64,000 bases of DNA. Origin: Lotus japonicus (Eukaryota; Streptophyta; Magnoliopsida; Fabales; Fabaceae). The translations under genes and the position numbers were made by a program. The notes beneath the pieces were generated by a model. The model did no database searches. It had not been told where the DNA came from and saw only the letters and a program-made list of their open reading frames with translations. Shown piece by piece: positions 44,880 through 57,367 of the stretch; within the stretch, counting starts at the first letter, position 1; each line of letters begins with the position of its first letter. The stretch is from NCBI RefSeq assembly GCF_012489685.1, contig NC_080046.1, positions 3,040,501 to 3,104,500 on the forward strand, read 5' to 3'.

Positions 44880-45040
44880 ACAAAATAGAGAAGATACACC
44901 CTACGGGGAGCATTCCAAAGCATAATATTGGTAGGGCTTGACACACCAGGCTTGGCCAAGAAGTCCGCTACGACATTACCTTCGCCAAGAAGATGATGAG
45001 ACAACTCAATCCTTTGAAGCATTCTCTCGATTTTTTCATG
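44880..45040 (-). mobile_element. LINE RNase H fragment
   Basis: Minus-strand translation gives ELSHHLLGEGNVVADFLAK followed by GVSSPTNIMLWNAPRRVY. This is the E-G-N-x-x-AD-x-LAK signature at the end of plant LINE RNase H domains. It is a short isolated remnant. Confidence 0.65.
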
Positions 45041-45045
45041 TCTTA

Positions 45046-45180
45046 GGTCCCTCTAAAATCATGGTTATTTGGTTTAGGTCCCTCTAAACGACGTAAGTTG
45101 ATGGTAGGAGTTGAAACTTCAATATTATTTTGCATTTAGGGGCCTAAACTAAAAGATCCTAATTTTAGAGGGACCAAAAA
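45046..45180. repeat. Inverted-repeat remnant
   Basis: ggtccctctaaaatc (45047 on) pairs with attttagagggacc (about 45162-45175), and a second ggtccctctaaa lies inside. Probably a small MITE. Confidence 0.45.
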
Positions 45181-45780
45181 TATATTTAATCTATATAAAC
45201 CAATGGCGCTAGATTTTTTATCCACTTTTCTTAATTTCCACTTCTCTCTTCCTTTGTTTGCAAGAACTGTTTATATTTTTCTTTTTCTTTTTTCCAACGG
45301 ACATACCAACAACCCTAAGTAAGAACTCAGAATCCTTGAGCTAACTTTTTTTTTTTTACCTTAAGGAGACAATTTAGGTTTGAAATTTCTAAAATGGTGA
45401 TCAAACTAATTGTATATAAGAAATATGATTTACCTTTTACATCTCACATAATGATTTGCTTTTTCTTTTTTTTAAATACAACAAAGAAAAATATTTGTAC
45501 GTTACAAAAATATTTTAAACCATACCATTTTAGAAAAATTTGAAGAAAAAATTGCCCCTTGTGCTGATCAATGCAATGGGAACAAATTCTCATGATGTCG
45601 GTATTCTAAGAAAGAGTAGCGTTCACATCTTTCCTTTCCTTTCCTTTCCATTTAAGAATGGGCAATCACTCAAAAAAAAAAAAAAAAAAGGGCAAGGGAA
45701 TAATTTAACACATTTTTTTCTACATCGGAATTGTGAAAGAATTATTTATAGAAAATGCCTTGAAATTTTGGATCAACCAT

Positions 45781-45826
45781 AAAAAATGTTTTTATCTTTC
45801 AAAAAAAATAAAAAAAAATGTTTTTA
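45781..45826 (+). repeat. Micro-insertion with A tail, flanked by 14-bp repeats
   Basis: AAAAAATGTTTTTA at 45781-45794 and 45813-45826 flanks tctttcaaaaaaaataaa. Low complexity weakens the case. Confidence 0.45.
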
Positions 45827-45845
45827 AAATATCTATCAACAATTC

Positions 45846-45882
45846 ACACTTATTTAGTATTTTTCGAAAAACACTTATCTAG
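45846..45882 (-). repeat. Micro-insertion, flanked by 12-bp repeats
   Basis: ACACTTATTTAG (45846-45857) and ACACTTATCTAG (45871-45882) flank tatttttcgaaaa, one mismatch between the repeats. Confidence 0.45.
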
Positions 45883-46264
45883 CAGTAATGATTCATATAT
45901 CACTAAACAATGCATACACTTAAGGGGACACCTTTTTTTCTCTATCTCTTTCTACTGATTACATGCATCACATTATATATCACAATTATCACTTATCTCT
46001 CATCTCTTTCTATCTCTCTATAGTGGTCTACACCTAAAGGGTGTTCAATGATCTTTATTCCTTATCTAGTAAATGTATTATTATTATTATTTAATTATTT
46101 AATTTCTATTTAATTTCCTTTGTTGTTGGGTAACCGGTATCACAAGTAGACACTACTACCCACCAAACTAACTATCCATCGCAAGTTTCTTTTCAAACTT
46201 TCTCGCACTTTCTTTTCTATTTTCTCGGGAAAACTCCAATTGCCTCCTTCTCCTTGTTAATCCG

Positions 46265-49200
46265 ATGGATAAGAACGAGGTTTGCACATCGGAGTCCGTC
46301 GATGGAAGCAGCCGCGATGTGTGGAGTTCAAATTCCTCCGATTCTTCCACCGCCGACCATCTTGTTGTCATGGTCAATGGAATTCTCGGAAGGTGCGTGT
46401 CGGCATTGAATTGACTCTAGTTTCTTCATTGATTCTCTGTTTGTTGCATGTTTTGACTGTTTGTTTGTTCCTGCAGTTCATCAGATTGGAAGTTTGGGGC
46501 AGAGCGATTTGTTAAAGAGCTTCCTGATAAAGTTTTTGTTCACTGTAAGGACCATTCTTCTTCTCTGTTTCGGAAGATTTCATTTGATTTGATTTGATCA
46601 TCATATTCATTAACATGATATGCTTAGTAGGGTAATTATAAATTCTTATAAATTCTGTGACTGGTGTAAATATCACAAGATGATAAATGGAGGGGGCTCA
46701 CCTATTGAAGCATCATTTGGTGGGAGGGAATGATGTTATGTTTGGATTAGTCAACTTGCTACTTAAGCTTCAGTTGCCAATTTGTGACTTATGAGTTTAT
46801 GTGACCTTCTTATGTGATTTTAAATTTGTAAGTTATATTAAATGTTTGTGATGATTTCAAAGTTACTTATTTTATTTTATTTGCTCATACTCATATACAC
46901 AAACTCATAAAAAGCCCAAAATGGTACGATTATGCGATTTGTCCTCTAGTGTCCGATTTTGATCGGATGCGCTTAATCGTTTTGAAATCGCTATTTTGAT
47001 TTCAAGATCACAGGAAAACCATGATTAATGATTTTAATGGAAATTGGATTTGAAATGTGTTTGATGGAACCATGCAACACTCCTCCTTTGGCGATGCAAT
47101 GCGAGGCTCTGTTTTTTCGTTAGGATTAAGGTCCACCACCGTGAGAGTTCTTCTACTCATCAGGTTTGTGTTGCCCTCGTTCTCTTGGCGGTGGCCTCAA
47201 GGCCGCTAGCCTATCTCTTTTGAAGGTGGCCTCGCAGCCTATCTCCTTTGAAGGAGGCCTCGCAGCCTCTCTGCAAATATGTTAGGGTTATTTTCTCTTT
47301 CATATCATATCATGTGCTTCTTAATAAAAAAAATCCTTATAAATAAGATAAATATTAAATCCTTTTTTTAAAATACATAATGTAAATCTCAAATCTTACA
47401 TTTTCATGGTTTATACATGATATTTTTATGGAATATGAATTAAAATGTATAAGTGTATGAGTTATTAGTGATTTAAACGTTTTTTTGCCTTATTTATTCT
47501 ATTTTATATGCATACTTATAAATTTGGTTAAGTACAATTAGATGTACAAACAGATGATATGCATACTTCTTTACGCATTTCATCCCTTTCTGATCCTTGG
47601 TAGGATCTCAATTTTAAGCACCTAGGCCTAAGTTATCTTCAATAAATTTCAAGTTGAAGTAGTCATGCTTCTCAGCTAGAGCATAATAAAACATCTTAGA
47701 ATATTTGGTTCAGCTAGACAAATCTCGATGCCTTCTTTTAAAGGCCGTTTCACTCCTCCATTTGCATTCATCTAATTGTTTGATAGGAACATGGCACTGA
47801 TTCTACTTCGTTATGATTTCTTGAATGTTACTTTAACTTGTTTTAGCCCTATGTTATCCTCAGAAAACAGTTTTCCTTCTTTGATTGTAGAGAAGATATC
47901 TTTTGAAAAATTATTCAAAATTACGTATGCTTTATTTTTTGTGAATTTATTAGTTTGGAAGTTCAGACCTTCAGATCTATTTTACGTGGCTCTTTAAAGG
48001 GCCACTTTTTATACTTGAAGTATTTGTTGACTTCATTCTTTCAGCATTTTAACTTCTTCTGGAATCTAGAATGGACCTAAAATTCTGCATAATTTGCTTG
48101 CTTTACGTCTCCATATTCTTTCACCCAGGTAGCGAACGAAATGTGTCTAGGCTGACACTTGATGGTGTCGACGTCATGGGGGAGCGATTGGCAGAGGAGG
48201 TTAGTATCTGACTGTATAGGAGTTTTGCTTTACGAGTTTTTTATGTCTTGCTCTTGTTAAAATCAATTTACTCCTAGTTCTCCGGATTCATTATCCATAT
48301 ATTACATTACCCAACCTTTGTCATACATTAGATGTTATAAATGTTATCATGTTTATGAGATACGTAGAAGGGATATCTTGTGTTGTTTAATGAAGGGGAA
48401 AAAAATTAGAGATTAAACATGATGTCAGTACAATCCTAGTATTGAAGTTACGTACCGCATCATAGGGTACTGCATTGAATATGTTTTGATATGCAGTGCC
48501 ACTTGTTATCATGAAACTTTATTTCCATCAATCACAAATTGAGACAGAATACAGTGGGTCAAATTTTATGATTTTGAAAGCAGATAAAATGATCTCTATT
48601 GTTGCCAAGTAGTGTTCATGATAGTGTCGTGCTAAATAGTGTGATACTGTTTAGCCTTTTGTTTTATATATCTTCTCTGCTACGGGTACGGGTAAAACAT
48701 AATCTGTTGAAGTTTTCTTTGTGGAGATCTCATAAACTATTTATGAAAGAAGGTCTTTCCACAGTAGAACTCTGTAGGATTTAGGGTTTATGGCTGGTCT
48801 CTATTTGGAGAAGGGAACTTACATTCAGTTTATGAGTTCAACATAGAAAACTGATATGTTAATTGCTTGTGTATGTGGTAGATAGACAACTTTCATGTTT
48901 CGTTTTTGGTTCAAATGAATCCATTTACTAACCAGAAAAGTGTAGTATTTGAGATCTGTACTTCTTTACATACATCTATACCATGGCATTGAATACATCA
49001 TTATTATTGCTATTAACAACTAATTTAACTGTTAGGTCCTTGAGTTGATTCAGAGAAAGCCAAATATGCGTAAAATCTCCTTTGTCGCACACTCAGTTGG
49101 AGGTTTGGTGGCTCGATATGCGATTGGAAGGCTGTATAGGCCACCTGAGAAAGAAGAGTGTATAAAGGACTCATGCAATAAAGAAAGTAAGGAGGACTCA

Positions 49201-51456
49201 AATGGTACAATATGTGGCTTGGAGGCAGTGAATTTCATAACTGTTGCTACACCGCATCTTGGGTCAAGGGGCAATAAGCAGGTGCCAACATTTTATCTTA
49301 ATTTTTTGTTGTTGTTGCCCAGATCTAGTAATAGGGATTGAAGTATCTATTGGTGACATAAATAATCTAGCCTAGTGTGTCAAGGTAACATTACATGTTC
49401 TATTGTATGTAATGTGCATTGACACATGGATTTAGCATATGATTCTCTCCTCTCTCTCTCTCTCTGTCTCTCTCTCTCTCTCAGCAAACTATATATTTGG
49501 TGGTCAATTAACATAATATACTGTTGAGTAGGGTGTGCATCACACAAAATGGTATTGGATGCTTTTGAACTGGTCAAGTCTTTTTCTCCCGCATAGCGAA
49601 TGTAGTACATTGGATTTGGATGTTGGCTTACCTTGTGAACATTGGAGACTCTAAAGCCACGTCTCGAGTATCTTAATTTAACATTTTTCCTCTATGTAGT
49701 TGGAATGGAAATCCTAGCATGAATAAGTTATTTAGAAGCTTAGATCAAGGGCTTAAAACCTTGTATGCCTTTTATTACAGGGTACTTTGCTATGTTGCAT
49801 AATCTTATTGTAAACTTGAAGACTGGTTTGATTGAGGAGCTACATACCTAATGAACAATGGATTAAAACAGGTAGAAAGCACAAGGGTCAATAATGTAAC
49901 ATACTAACACCTTTAGTATTTTGTAATGCAAGACTGAAGTCAAGCAATCTTAGGTATAATTGACTTAATAGGTGGGCTTTGGGGCAATAGTTGGAGTTGC
50001 TTCTGTGTGACTAAGAGTACATAGGTTCAAGTTGTAGAATTAGCCTCTTTGCAATTCAAGGCAAGACTGCTAAACGTGTCCCATAATTAGGTCCGACCCT
50101 TTCCTGGATGGAATTTTATATCACCACGTTGCCATTTTTTGGATATAATAATTGTCCTAGAAAGTTGAGGATAAGCCTCGGTGCAATAGCCAGGTTGCTG
50201 TTTGGCGACCTGGTATCAGAAGAAGCCTTTCTATTATGGGGGTAAGGATGTGCACAGTTGACTTTTCCATGGGTCCAACAATGAGGGAGCCTCATGCTAT
50301 TCATCTTGCTGCCCTTTTATAATAATTGACTTAAATTAGGGACGGAAATAGTGTAAGAAGTTACTGACGCGTGCTCTTTACTCTGGTTTGGGGTAAATTT
50401 GACTATAGCACAGTGCAAGCAATGTTGTGAAAATCGGTATTTGCGTAGGCTCGGAGATGGGGTGCAAAATGGTAAATCGTAGAATTGTAAACCAGATCAT
50501 AATTCAAATGTAGAACATCTATCTTCGATTGTAAGATTCTACACACAATTAAAAGTATACTATTTGCATCAAAAGTATACATGTTGAAATTGAATTCAAC
50601 ACATAGAATATCTATCTGTGCCGTCTCACCATCTATCAGGGGCGAACAAGTTTTTGCATTTTATTGGGATATTTTCATTGAAGATGGTTTCATCACCTTT
50701 TGCTTTTTGGGTATTTAAACATGTTACTGGGTTTTGAATTTCAGGTTCCATTTCTTTTCGGGGTAACTGCTTTTGAGAAACTTGCAAGTTGTGTCATTCA
50801 CTTGATTTTTAGAAGAACAGGTCGGCATCTTTTCCTTACTGATGATGATGAAGGAAAACCTCCGTTGCTGAAACGCATGGTTGAAGACTATGATGACTGT
50901 TATTTCATGTATGTTTATTTTCTTATCTCATATCAATTTCCTATTTTATCATTTATGTATAGATTATGTTGAGTTTGTTTCCATTGAAGGATCTTCATCA
51001 AATGAATCTTACTTGCTATGTGCAGGTCTGCATTACGCACTTTCAAACGTAGGGTGGTATATTCAAATGTAGGCTATGATCGTATCCTTTGGATTTACTT
51101 ATTTTTTCTGCTTAGTTTGGTGTCTAGTTTTTTAATTGCATATATTTTTATTTGGTTTTTCCTTTATATAATTCTTTAGATATTGTTGGCTGGAGAACAT
51201 CATGCATTAGACGTGATAATGAACTTCCAAAGGTATATTTACCAGCATAACTTGTTAGTGCTGTCTGATTTGATGAATCGTTTGTTGCCATTGAGTGATG
51301 TTAAAATATTTGGTTGGCAGTGGGAGGATACCCTCAATGAAAAGTATCCACATGTTGTATATCAAGAGCATTGCAAGGCATGTGATGCTGAGCAGTGTGA
51401 TTCAACAGAAGATAACGGCTCTGACAAGATTGAAGGTTTGCATCTTTATGTATATT

Positions 51457-51491
<35 letters not shown>

Positions 51492-54227
51492 CGTTGGACG
51501 TATCTAATGAGAGGGTTTTTTTTTATCTGAGAGTGAAAGGAGTAAATCCTAACCATATGACCAAGATTGAATGTTATTTAAGTTCAAAGGGCTATATGTT
51601 TTAATCTTTGACCATCATAGTTGGATTTAATGTTCAGGATGTACTCCTAACTTTCACATGAAGAAAGCCCTCTCACCTGAGACGCCTGCTATATATATTA
51701 ACGATTTCACATATCTACGATTGTCATTTTGAATCTCTAGTCTCTTGAATGTTCACTCTTTGTTATGTTCTATTGAGATAAAGAAAATGAAAAGGAACAC
51801 ACTAGAGAATCATATATTTAATAGGTGTCATACGTACAACAACCAATAATTAACTGAATTAGTAATTACTATAATTACATATCAATATACAACATAAGAT
51901 CAACCTGATTACCCTATTTATATTATTTTGACCCCTCCCCTTCAAGTTGGAGCGAGTTTATCACATGCTCCAATCTTGTTACACATCTAACTGATTTAGT
52001 ATCCTCTCAGAGACTTGGTAAAACATTTGTTGACGAAGCTAGTGGTGTGACCCATGTACGATCTTCTCTCTAACAAAATTACAGTCTCTAAAAAAAATTA
52101 CATTCTGTTTGTTTGCATTATCACTACGCAAGTATGAATGAAGGGACCAAATTGAGATTAAATCGTTAGGTCTTTGAGATAGAAAACAACTTAGATCAAC
52201 CTTTTGTCAAACACAAGTATGTTGAGAATAAGTACAAATAAAGGTGACAGAGTATGCCTACTCTAAAGATGACTGAAATTTCAAACTTAAAAATGAACTG
52301 AAGAAAATGGAGACATTTCATGATGACCAACTCGATTGGGAAGCAAATTATGACGAGGAGAGGGGACTTTCTTTATGTGAAAGTTATAGGAGTAGGTTGA
52401 AGGTTGAAGGGGTGAAGGTTGCTCTACCCTTTATAAACACTTATTTGGTCATATCTCTAGTCAATATAAGATTTCTCAACACACCTTCTCACGCCCAGAG
52501 ATTGACATATGTAGCGTGGGAAAAAAATCTAGGATATGCTTTGATATCAACTTATAATTTGGGTTAGTAGGCCTAACTCTACCCAAGCTAGCTTAGGGGG
52601 GAGGGTCGTTCTACTCTCTATAAACACTTATTTGACCATAGTCAATGTGAGACTTCTCCGCATGACTATACCTCCTAATTTTGGGACTTCTAATTCTTCT
52701 CTTGTCTGTCATCTTTCGGAAGCTCTGTATGGTCTGGTCAGCCTTGTTGTGCCTTCAAATGCTCATTTACTCGTCTCTTTTGGGTTCTCTGCCAGCCAGC
52801 GTGACCTCTTTCTTTTCATTCAGATCGCTAAAACTTCGTGTCTTAATTTACGTTGATGATTTCATTGTTTCTGGCTCCTCTCCAAACTTAGTTCAACAGC
52901 TTATTGCTCAACTTCATCAGAACGTCGCTCTCAAGCTGTTGGGCATCCGTGATTATTTCCTTGTAATTGAGGTCATTTCTCTTTCTGGTGGCTGTCTTTA
53001 CTTTCTCAGGTCAAATACATCCGTGGCTTATTTCCAAAGTTAATATGCAATCTGTAGGTTTTCTACTCCCATGACTTCTTAGGAACTGTGAACTGTCAAA
53101 ATTTGGCAGTGACTATTTTTATGATCCCCCACTTCACTATGTCGCTCCATTTGCTACGTATTGTATGCCTATTACTAGGCCTAATTTAAGCTTCTCAATC
53201 GACAAAGTGTGTCGATTCGTGTCTCAGCCGTTCGTCTCTCACCGGAAGGCTACTAAATGTATTCTTCATTATTCCCAAGCTACTATTCTTTTGGATTGTT
53301 GCTGCGATCAGCTTCACCTCACTCTCCTTTACCTCATTAATTTTTCCTGGGCTGTGAACCTTGATGACCGGTGCTCCACATCTGGCTGTTACATTCTTTT
53401 GGGTCTAAAATTGGTTTCTTGGTGGTACCCTTATGGCTAACTCAATCAAGCAACAAGGCTGAATATTGCAGCCTCACCAATACCACAGCAGAGATTTTGT
53501 GGATACAGACCCTTGGAGAAATCTGTATTCTTCAATGCTACTCCTTTTGTATATGGTGACAATTTAAGTATTGTGAATCCGTCACATAACTTATTCTGCA
53601 TAGTTGCACCAAGCCCATGGAGCTAGACGTCTTCTTTTGGCAGAGACAAAGTACTTGCTCAGCAACTGGTTGTTTCTCATGTGCCAGCTGATGATCAACT
53701 TGCAGATGCTTTAAATTCCAGGACTACGTTGTCTCTGCATTCGTGACAAAGTTGGGTGTTTCACAAGATTCACTTTATCACATCCTCCTGAATTTGAGGG
53801 AGAATATTAGTGTATGACAGCTCGGTCAGTTGTTATGTTAGTCAGCCCTGAACTTGGATAGATCAGTTGTTAGACAGTTATGACAACTACCGTCGTCAGT
53901 TCAGAGACTGTTAGGATTGTTACATGGTTAAACCTAAGACTAAGGAACTGAAACAGTTGTAAAAAGTTAACTTAGAAAATTCTATAAGCTTCTAGGTTAG
54001 AGAATATACTCTATAAATAGATGTGTTGTATATTCAGTTCACTAAAAACTATTTGAGAAATTATTTATCTCTAACTAGAATGAACACTTGCAGAGGAGCT
54101 GGTAACGGCCTTATCTCGTGTTTCGTGGGAAAAAGTAGATGTTAGCTTCCATAGTAGCAGACTGCGATTTGCTGCTCATAGTGTCATTCAGGTATGTGTC
54201 AATGCCTTGCTATCACCATGTGTGTGG

Positions 54228-54285
<58 letters not shown>

Positions 54286-54658
54286 CCATCATTATCCAAC
54301 TCCAACTCTATTGACAATCTTTCAAGTCAGGCATGTTGTTGTATTTCTGGAAGAAAATGGTATCAACACTCACTTAACTCTCTTTTTTCAACAATCTCTC
54401 ATTTATTGGTTGAAATTCGTATGGGGTCCCCTTAAAATGTGGGTTCCACTTCCAATTTTTGTGCGATCACATAAATTTCAACCACTGAATAAGAGTGTTA
54501 AAGTGAGTGTTGATAGCATTCCTTTTATTGTGGTTTTATTTGCTGATATTCCTTGTCCATAATATTTTGCAATGCCTATCTTACAGGTCAAAGACCAAAT
54601 CTCTCATATAGATGGTGCAGATGTTATACAGCATATGATTGACCATTTTCGTATCTAG
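46265..54658 (+). CDS. DUF676 putative serine esterase (lipase-like), ten exons
   Basis: Exons 46265-46392, 46477-46544, 48129-48199, 49036-49281, 50745-50908, 51026-51081, 51180-51232, 51321-51435, 54094-54191 and 54587-54658 all have GT/AG borders. They join without a frame break into 356 residues. Markers: HLVVMVNGILG (about 32-42), the nucleophile elbow FVAHSVGGLVARYAIG (Ser near 110), NFITVATPHLGSRGNKQ, RTGRHLFLTDDDEGKPPLL, IVGWRTSCIRRDNELP, and at the C-terminus VDVSFHSSRLRFAAHSVIQ with the likely catalytic His. It matches the Arabidopsis At5g51180-type alpha/beta hydrolases in order and length; substrate is not known to me. Odd point: the HG pair in the N-terminal VHGILG is NG here. 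Introns 2, 3, 4 and 8 are long, and intron 8 holds transposon remains. Gene appears intact. Confidence 0.88.
46545..48128 (+). other. Esterase intron 2
   Basis: 1.6-kb intron. At 47090-47290 a GC-richer island occurs with a 28-bp tandem (cctatctc-tttgaagg-ggcctcgcag, 47210-47265), possibly old transposon DNA. Nothing else recognised. Confidence 0.4.
48200..49035 (+). other. Esterase intron 3
   Basis: AT-rich intron sequence, nothing recognised. Confidence 0.5.
49282..50744 (+). other. Esterase intron 4
   Basis: Intron with a CT microsatellite (about 49444-49483). The block at 50080-50330 (ttcctggatgg, tcggtgcaatagccaggttg) resembles a plant SINE or LTR piece but cannot be assigned. Confidence 0.4.
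51460..51488 (+). repeat. (GT)n microsatellite
   Basis: About 14 GT units at the start of esterase intron 8. Confidence 0.9.
51800..52310 (-). mobile_element. Copia 3' end remnant (minus) in esterase intron 8
   Basis: On the minus strand a decayed copia pol C-terminus is visible (MCNKIGACDKLAPT). It is followed by a polypurine tract (cttgaaggggagggg, plus-strand 51935-51950) and LTR-like AT-rich DNA. Heavily mutated and truncated. Confidence 0.55.
52640..54078 (+). mobile_element. Decayed copia fragment (RT, RNase H, 3' LTR) in esterase intron 8
   Basis: Pieces of copia pol in several frames: LVCHLSEALYGL, YVDDFIVSGSSPNLVQQLIA, ITRPNLSFSIDKVCRFVSQP, DDRCSTSGCYILLGLKLVSW and SSNKAEYCSLTNTTAEILWI. 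The polypurine tract (tttgagggagaa, about 53794-53805) and an LTR from about 53806 (tattagtgtatgac..) to about 54076 (..tctctaacta) follow, with a TATA box (ctctataaatag, about 54010-54021). The 5' half is missing. The LTR ends about 18 bp before the exon 9 border, so the exon 9 acceptor lies at the edge of the insertion. Confidence 0.75.
54233..54280. repeat. (TA)n microsatellite
   Basis: About 24 TA units in esterase intron 9. Confidence 0.9.
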
Positions 54659-55771
54659 AAGCTGCTTGTCTCTAGAGTTGTATATTTCCCTCTTGGCAAT
54701 ATAAGCTTTTCATAGGTAAATATACAAGGGCTATGTTATCTAAAATTAAACCTGATTGATATTTTTCAAATTTATCTTAAATTGAATTCATTGCAGGATG
54801 GAAAAATTGATTCTCTCAGTAACAAAGTTCTTCCAAAAGTTAAGGTGAAGAAGCAATTGAAATTTTGTTTTTTCGTGATCCTTGAAAATGTATTAGAATA
54901 TATGTATAAGATAGGTAGACCGGCAGATTTTTCTATATGAAAGCCTTTGAATCAGGATAGCATGTTCATATGCATTTGGCAACAATAAAATGTGAAGATA
55001 ACTTAGTAAACTGGAAAAATGAGTAAAACACTAAACAGCGGGGGAAACAATATGAGAGAAAATCTTGGAAGGGGTGGCAAGAAGGAGAAGCAATGGTCCA
55101 TAAGAGGTTTTATTTAAATAGATCAGCCTATTACACTTAAAAGGCTTTGGCTTACTTGCATTTTGGGTCCCATAATTAACATGATTGTGGTCCCCTTTTT
55201 TTGTAAAAAAAGAAAAAAAAAATGGAGCTATTTTGTACCTACTGGTAATGCAATTCATCGACTTTCATCCTTTTGCCATCTTTCTGTCCAAAATCTAATG
55301 TCGTCTGTCTACATGGCACTTTTATTCGAACCCTTGTAACACCTCGATTTTCAGGAAATTACCATAGTGATCAAATGCAAAAATAAACATGCTAAACTAC
55401 TTTTAACATATGAGTAGTTTTTTTTGTTTTAAAAAACAAAGATGCATAAATAAGTAAGAGTGCAATTAAATACATGTAATTAGCGGACAACAAAGTTAAA
55501 AGAAAGATGTCAACTTCACACAAAACGGATAGTACACCAAGTATGAAAGACTCCATACACGATACACTTCCTGTAATCCCACGCAGGAGATTTACTAGTG
55601 CAGCACAACATCGAACTCCACCTCAAAATGTTCCTGCATGTACAAAAAGAAGAGAAATGTCCTACATGCCCAAATCTACCCTCAAAACGTCAATTGCTCA
55701 GAGGAAGCTTAGTGCAATGGCCCCTCCGTGGATCCTCTTCCATGCCCCTCGATGCTCCAGCACGCTTCTCT
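54659..55771. other. Spacer with gypsy-LTR-like start
   Basis: No gene. TGTAACACCTCGATTTTCAGG at about 55337 resembles the start of a Tekay-type LTR (compare the inserted LTR at 5831-8467, whose end reads TGTAACGCCCCGATTTCTCG on the other strand). The LTR-like block may run on through the tandem repeat that follows. Confidence 0.4.
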
Positions 55772-56623
55772 ACTGCCTATAAAAACTCCCCAAAATGTTT
55801 TTCGGGTCGAGATCCACAAAGTGCGTATCAGATCCACGTGAACGGTGCACACCACATTCTCCTCAACAATCATAGGATGGAGAGACGATAATGTGTCAGG
55901 GTAGAAGGAGTATAGAAAGGCTCCTCCTTCACCAAAGATGTTAAAATGATAAGTCCAGTTGGGGTAGGCTTAGTGTTTGGCTCAGTCGTCACACTCATGG
56001 CAGAGGGAGTCGCATCCATATCTACCAAGAAGCAAAGCATCCTTCGAACACGCCAACTAGAAATATAGCATCCTCAATCATTTTGAACCCCCGGGTAATC
56101 ATTTATGAAGTGAAAAAATGAGTCATAATGTTTCTGGACTTTCAAACAAATAAGCCTAGAATCCTCTCTATCAATCCCCCCCCCCCCCCACTGCCTATTA
56201 CAACTCCCCAAAATGGCTTTCGGGTCGAGATCCACAAAGTGCGTATCAGATCCATGTAAACGGTGCACACCACGTTCTCCTCAACAATCATAGGATGGAG
56301 AGACGATAATGCGCCGGGGTAGAAGGAGTATAGAAAGGATCCTCCTTCACCAAAGATGTTAAAATGATAAGTTCAGCCGGGGTAGACTTAGTGTTTGGCT
56401 CAGTCGTCACACTCATGGCAGAGGGAGTCGCATCCATATCTACCAAGACCATCCATGGAGGGATAGGCCAGCGAAGCATCCTTCGAACACGCCAACTAGA
56501 AATATAGCATCCTCAATCATTTTGAACCCCCGGGCCATCACTTATGAAGTGGAAAATTGAGTCATAATGTTTCTGGACTTTCAAACAAATAAGCCTAGAA
56601 TACTCTCTATCAATCCCCCCCCA
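55772..56623. repeat. Tandem duplication of a 0.42-kb LTR-like unit
   Basis: Unit 1 at 55772-56189 and unit 2 at 56190-56623 are over 90 percent alike by eye. Both begin actgcctat and end tcaatcccccc. Unit 2 has about 25 extra bases (ccatccatggagggataggccagcg) and lacks the TATA-like tataaaa of unit 1. The C runs at the junctions may have guided the duplication. Likely part of a decayed gypsy LTR. Confidence 0.8.
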
Positions 56624-57367
56624 TTAAACTTTACCATGTAAGTCAGTGAGGTTGTTACAAACTTACACAAGTACCTTTTATTGATGTAGAAAAATTTCAG
56701 TGGTAAGGCAAAGGCACAATTTGTAGATAGAAGATTTTTACTTTTTATCATACAATTGATACTTATTCTCCCTTATTTTGTCATACGTGATGACAGTGAG
56801 AAACTTAACTAATTTTCCAATTAAATGAAATAATTAATGTGGTGACGGGGTTTTAGAACAATTTGGTGCCCCCCTTGAATGGAGATATGATGTTTGTCCA
56901 TTTTCTCATAGGACCATGGAAAAACACATTTAACTATTAGAAAAACTTGATTGTTACACTAACAACACTTGTTTATTGAGTTTTCAAGAACTTGCAAGTG
57001 GCTCAACAATAAAAAAAATTCAAAATTTGAGTTGCAAAAGGAAGAGAAGAAGAGAAGAATACATGGACATGCTAGAATTTCAAGATAAAAGGAAATTCTT
57101 GTAAGAAAATACATTGAAAATGAACATTTACAGAAGTTGTTCAGTACATGCACAACTCAAGATAGTTATATTACACGAAAGGAATACATGTTTATGAGAA
57201 AACACATACACATAACCTTGATAACATAAACAAATTCTAACATAACAACAAACAAAATAATAAAAGCTACACAGGAAAAAGCCAGATATTCAGGTGATGC
57301 TGCCACACTATCCAGCTAAGTTTTTGCTGTCTATGCACGCATGATACACTTTTAAATTTCACTGGAA
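56624..57367. other. Spacer and 3' region of the MYB-like gene
   Basis: AT-rich with no coding evidence. The part next to 57367 should be the 3' untranslated region of the minus-strand MYB-like gene. Confidence 0.5.

Larger units (their letters stand above)
45181..46264. other. AT-rich spacer upstream of the esterase gene
   Basis: No frame of note. A cluster of three short A-tailed insertions with direct repeats lies at 45650-45882. Short GA/CT-rich and TTA-repeat stretches occur near 46080. Confidence 0.5.

Noticed and set aside
54139..54562. Two frames of 98 and 122 codons with Tyr-Ile repeats
   Set aside because: They translate the (TA)n microsatellite inside an esterase intron.
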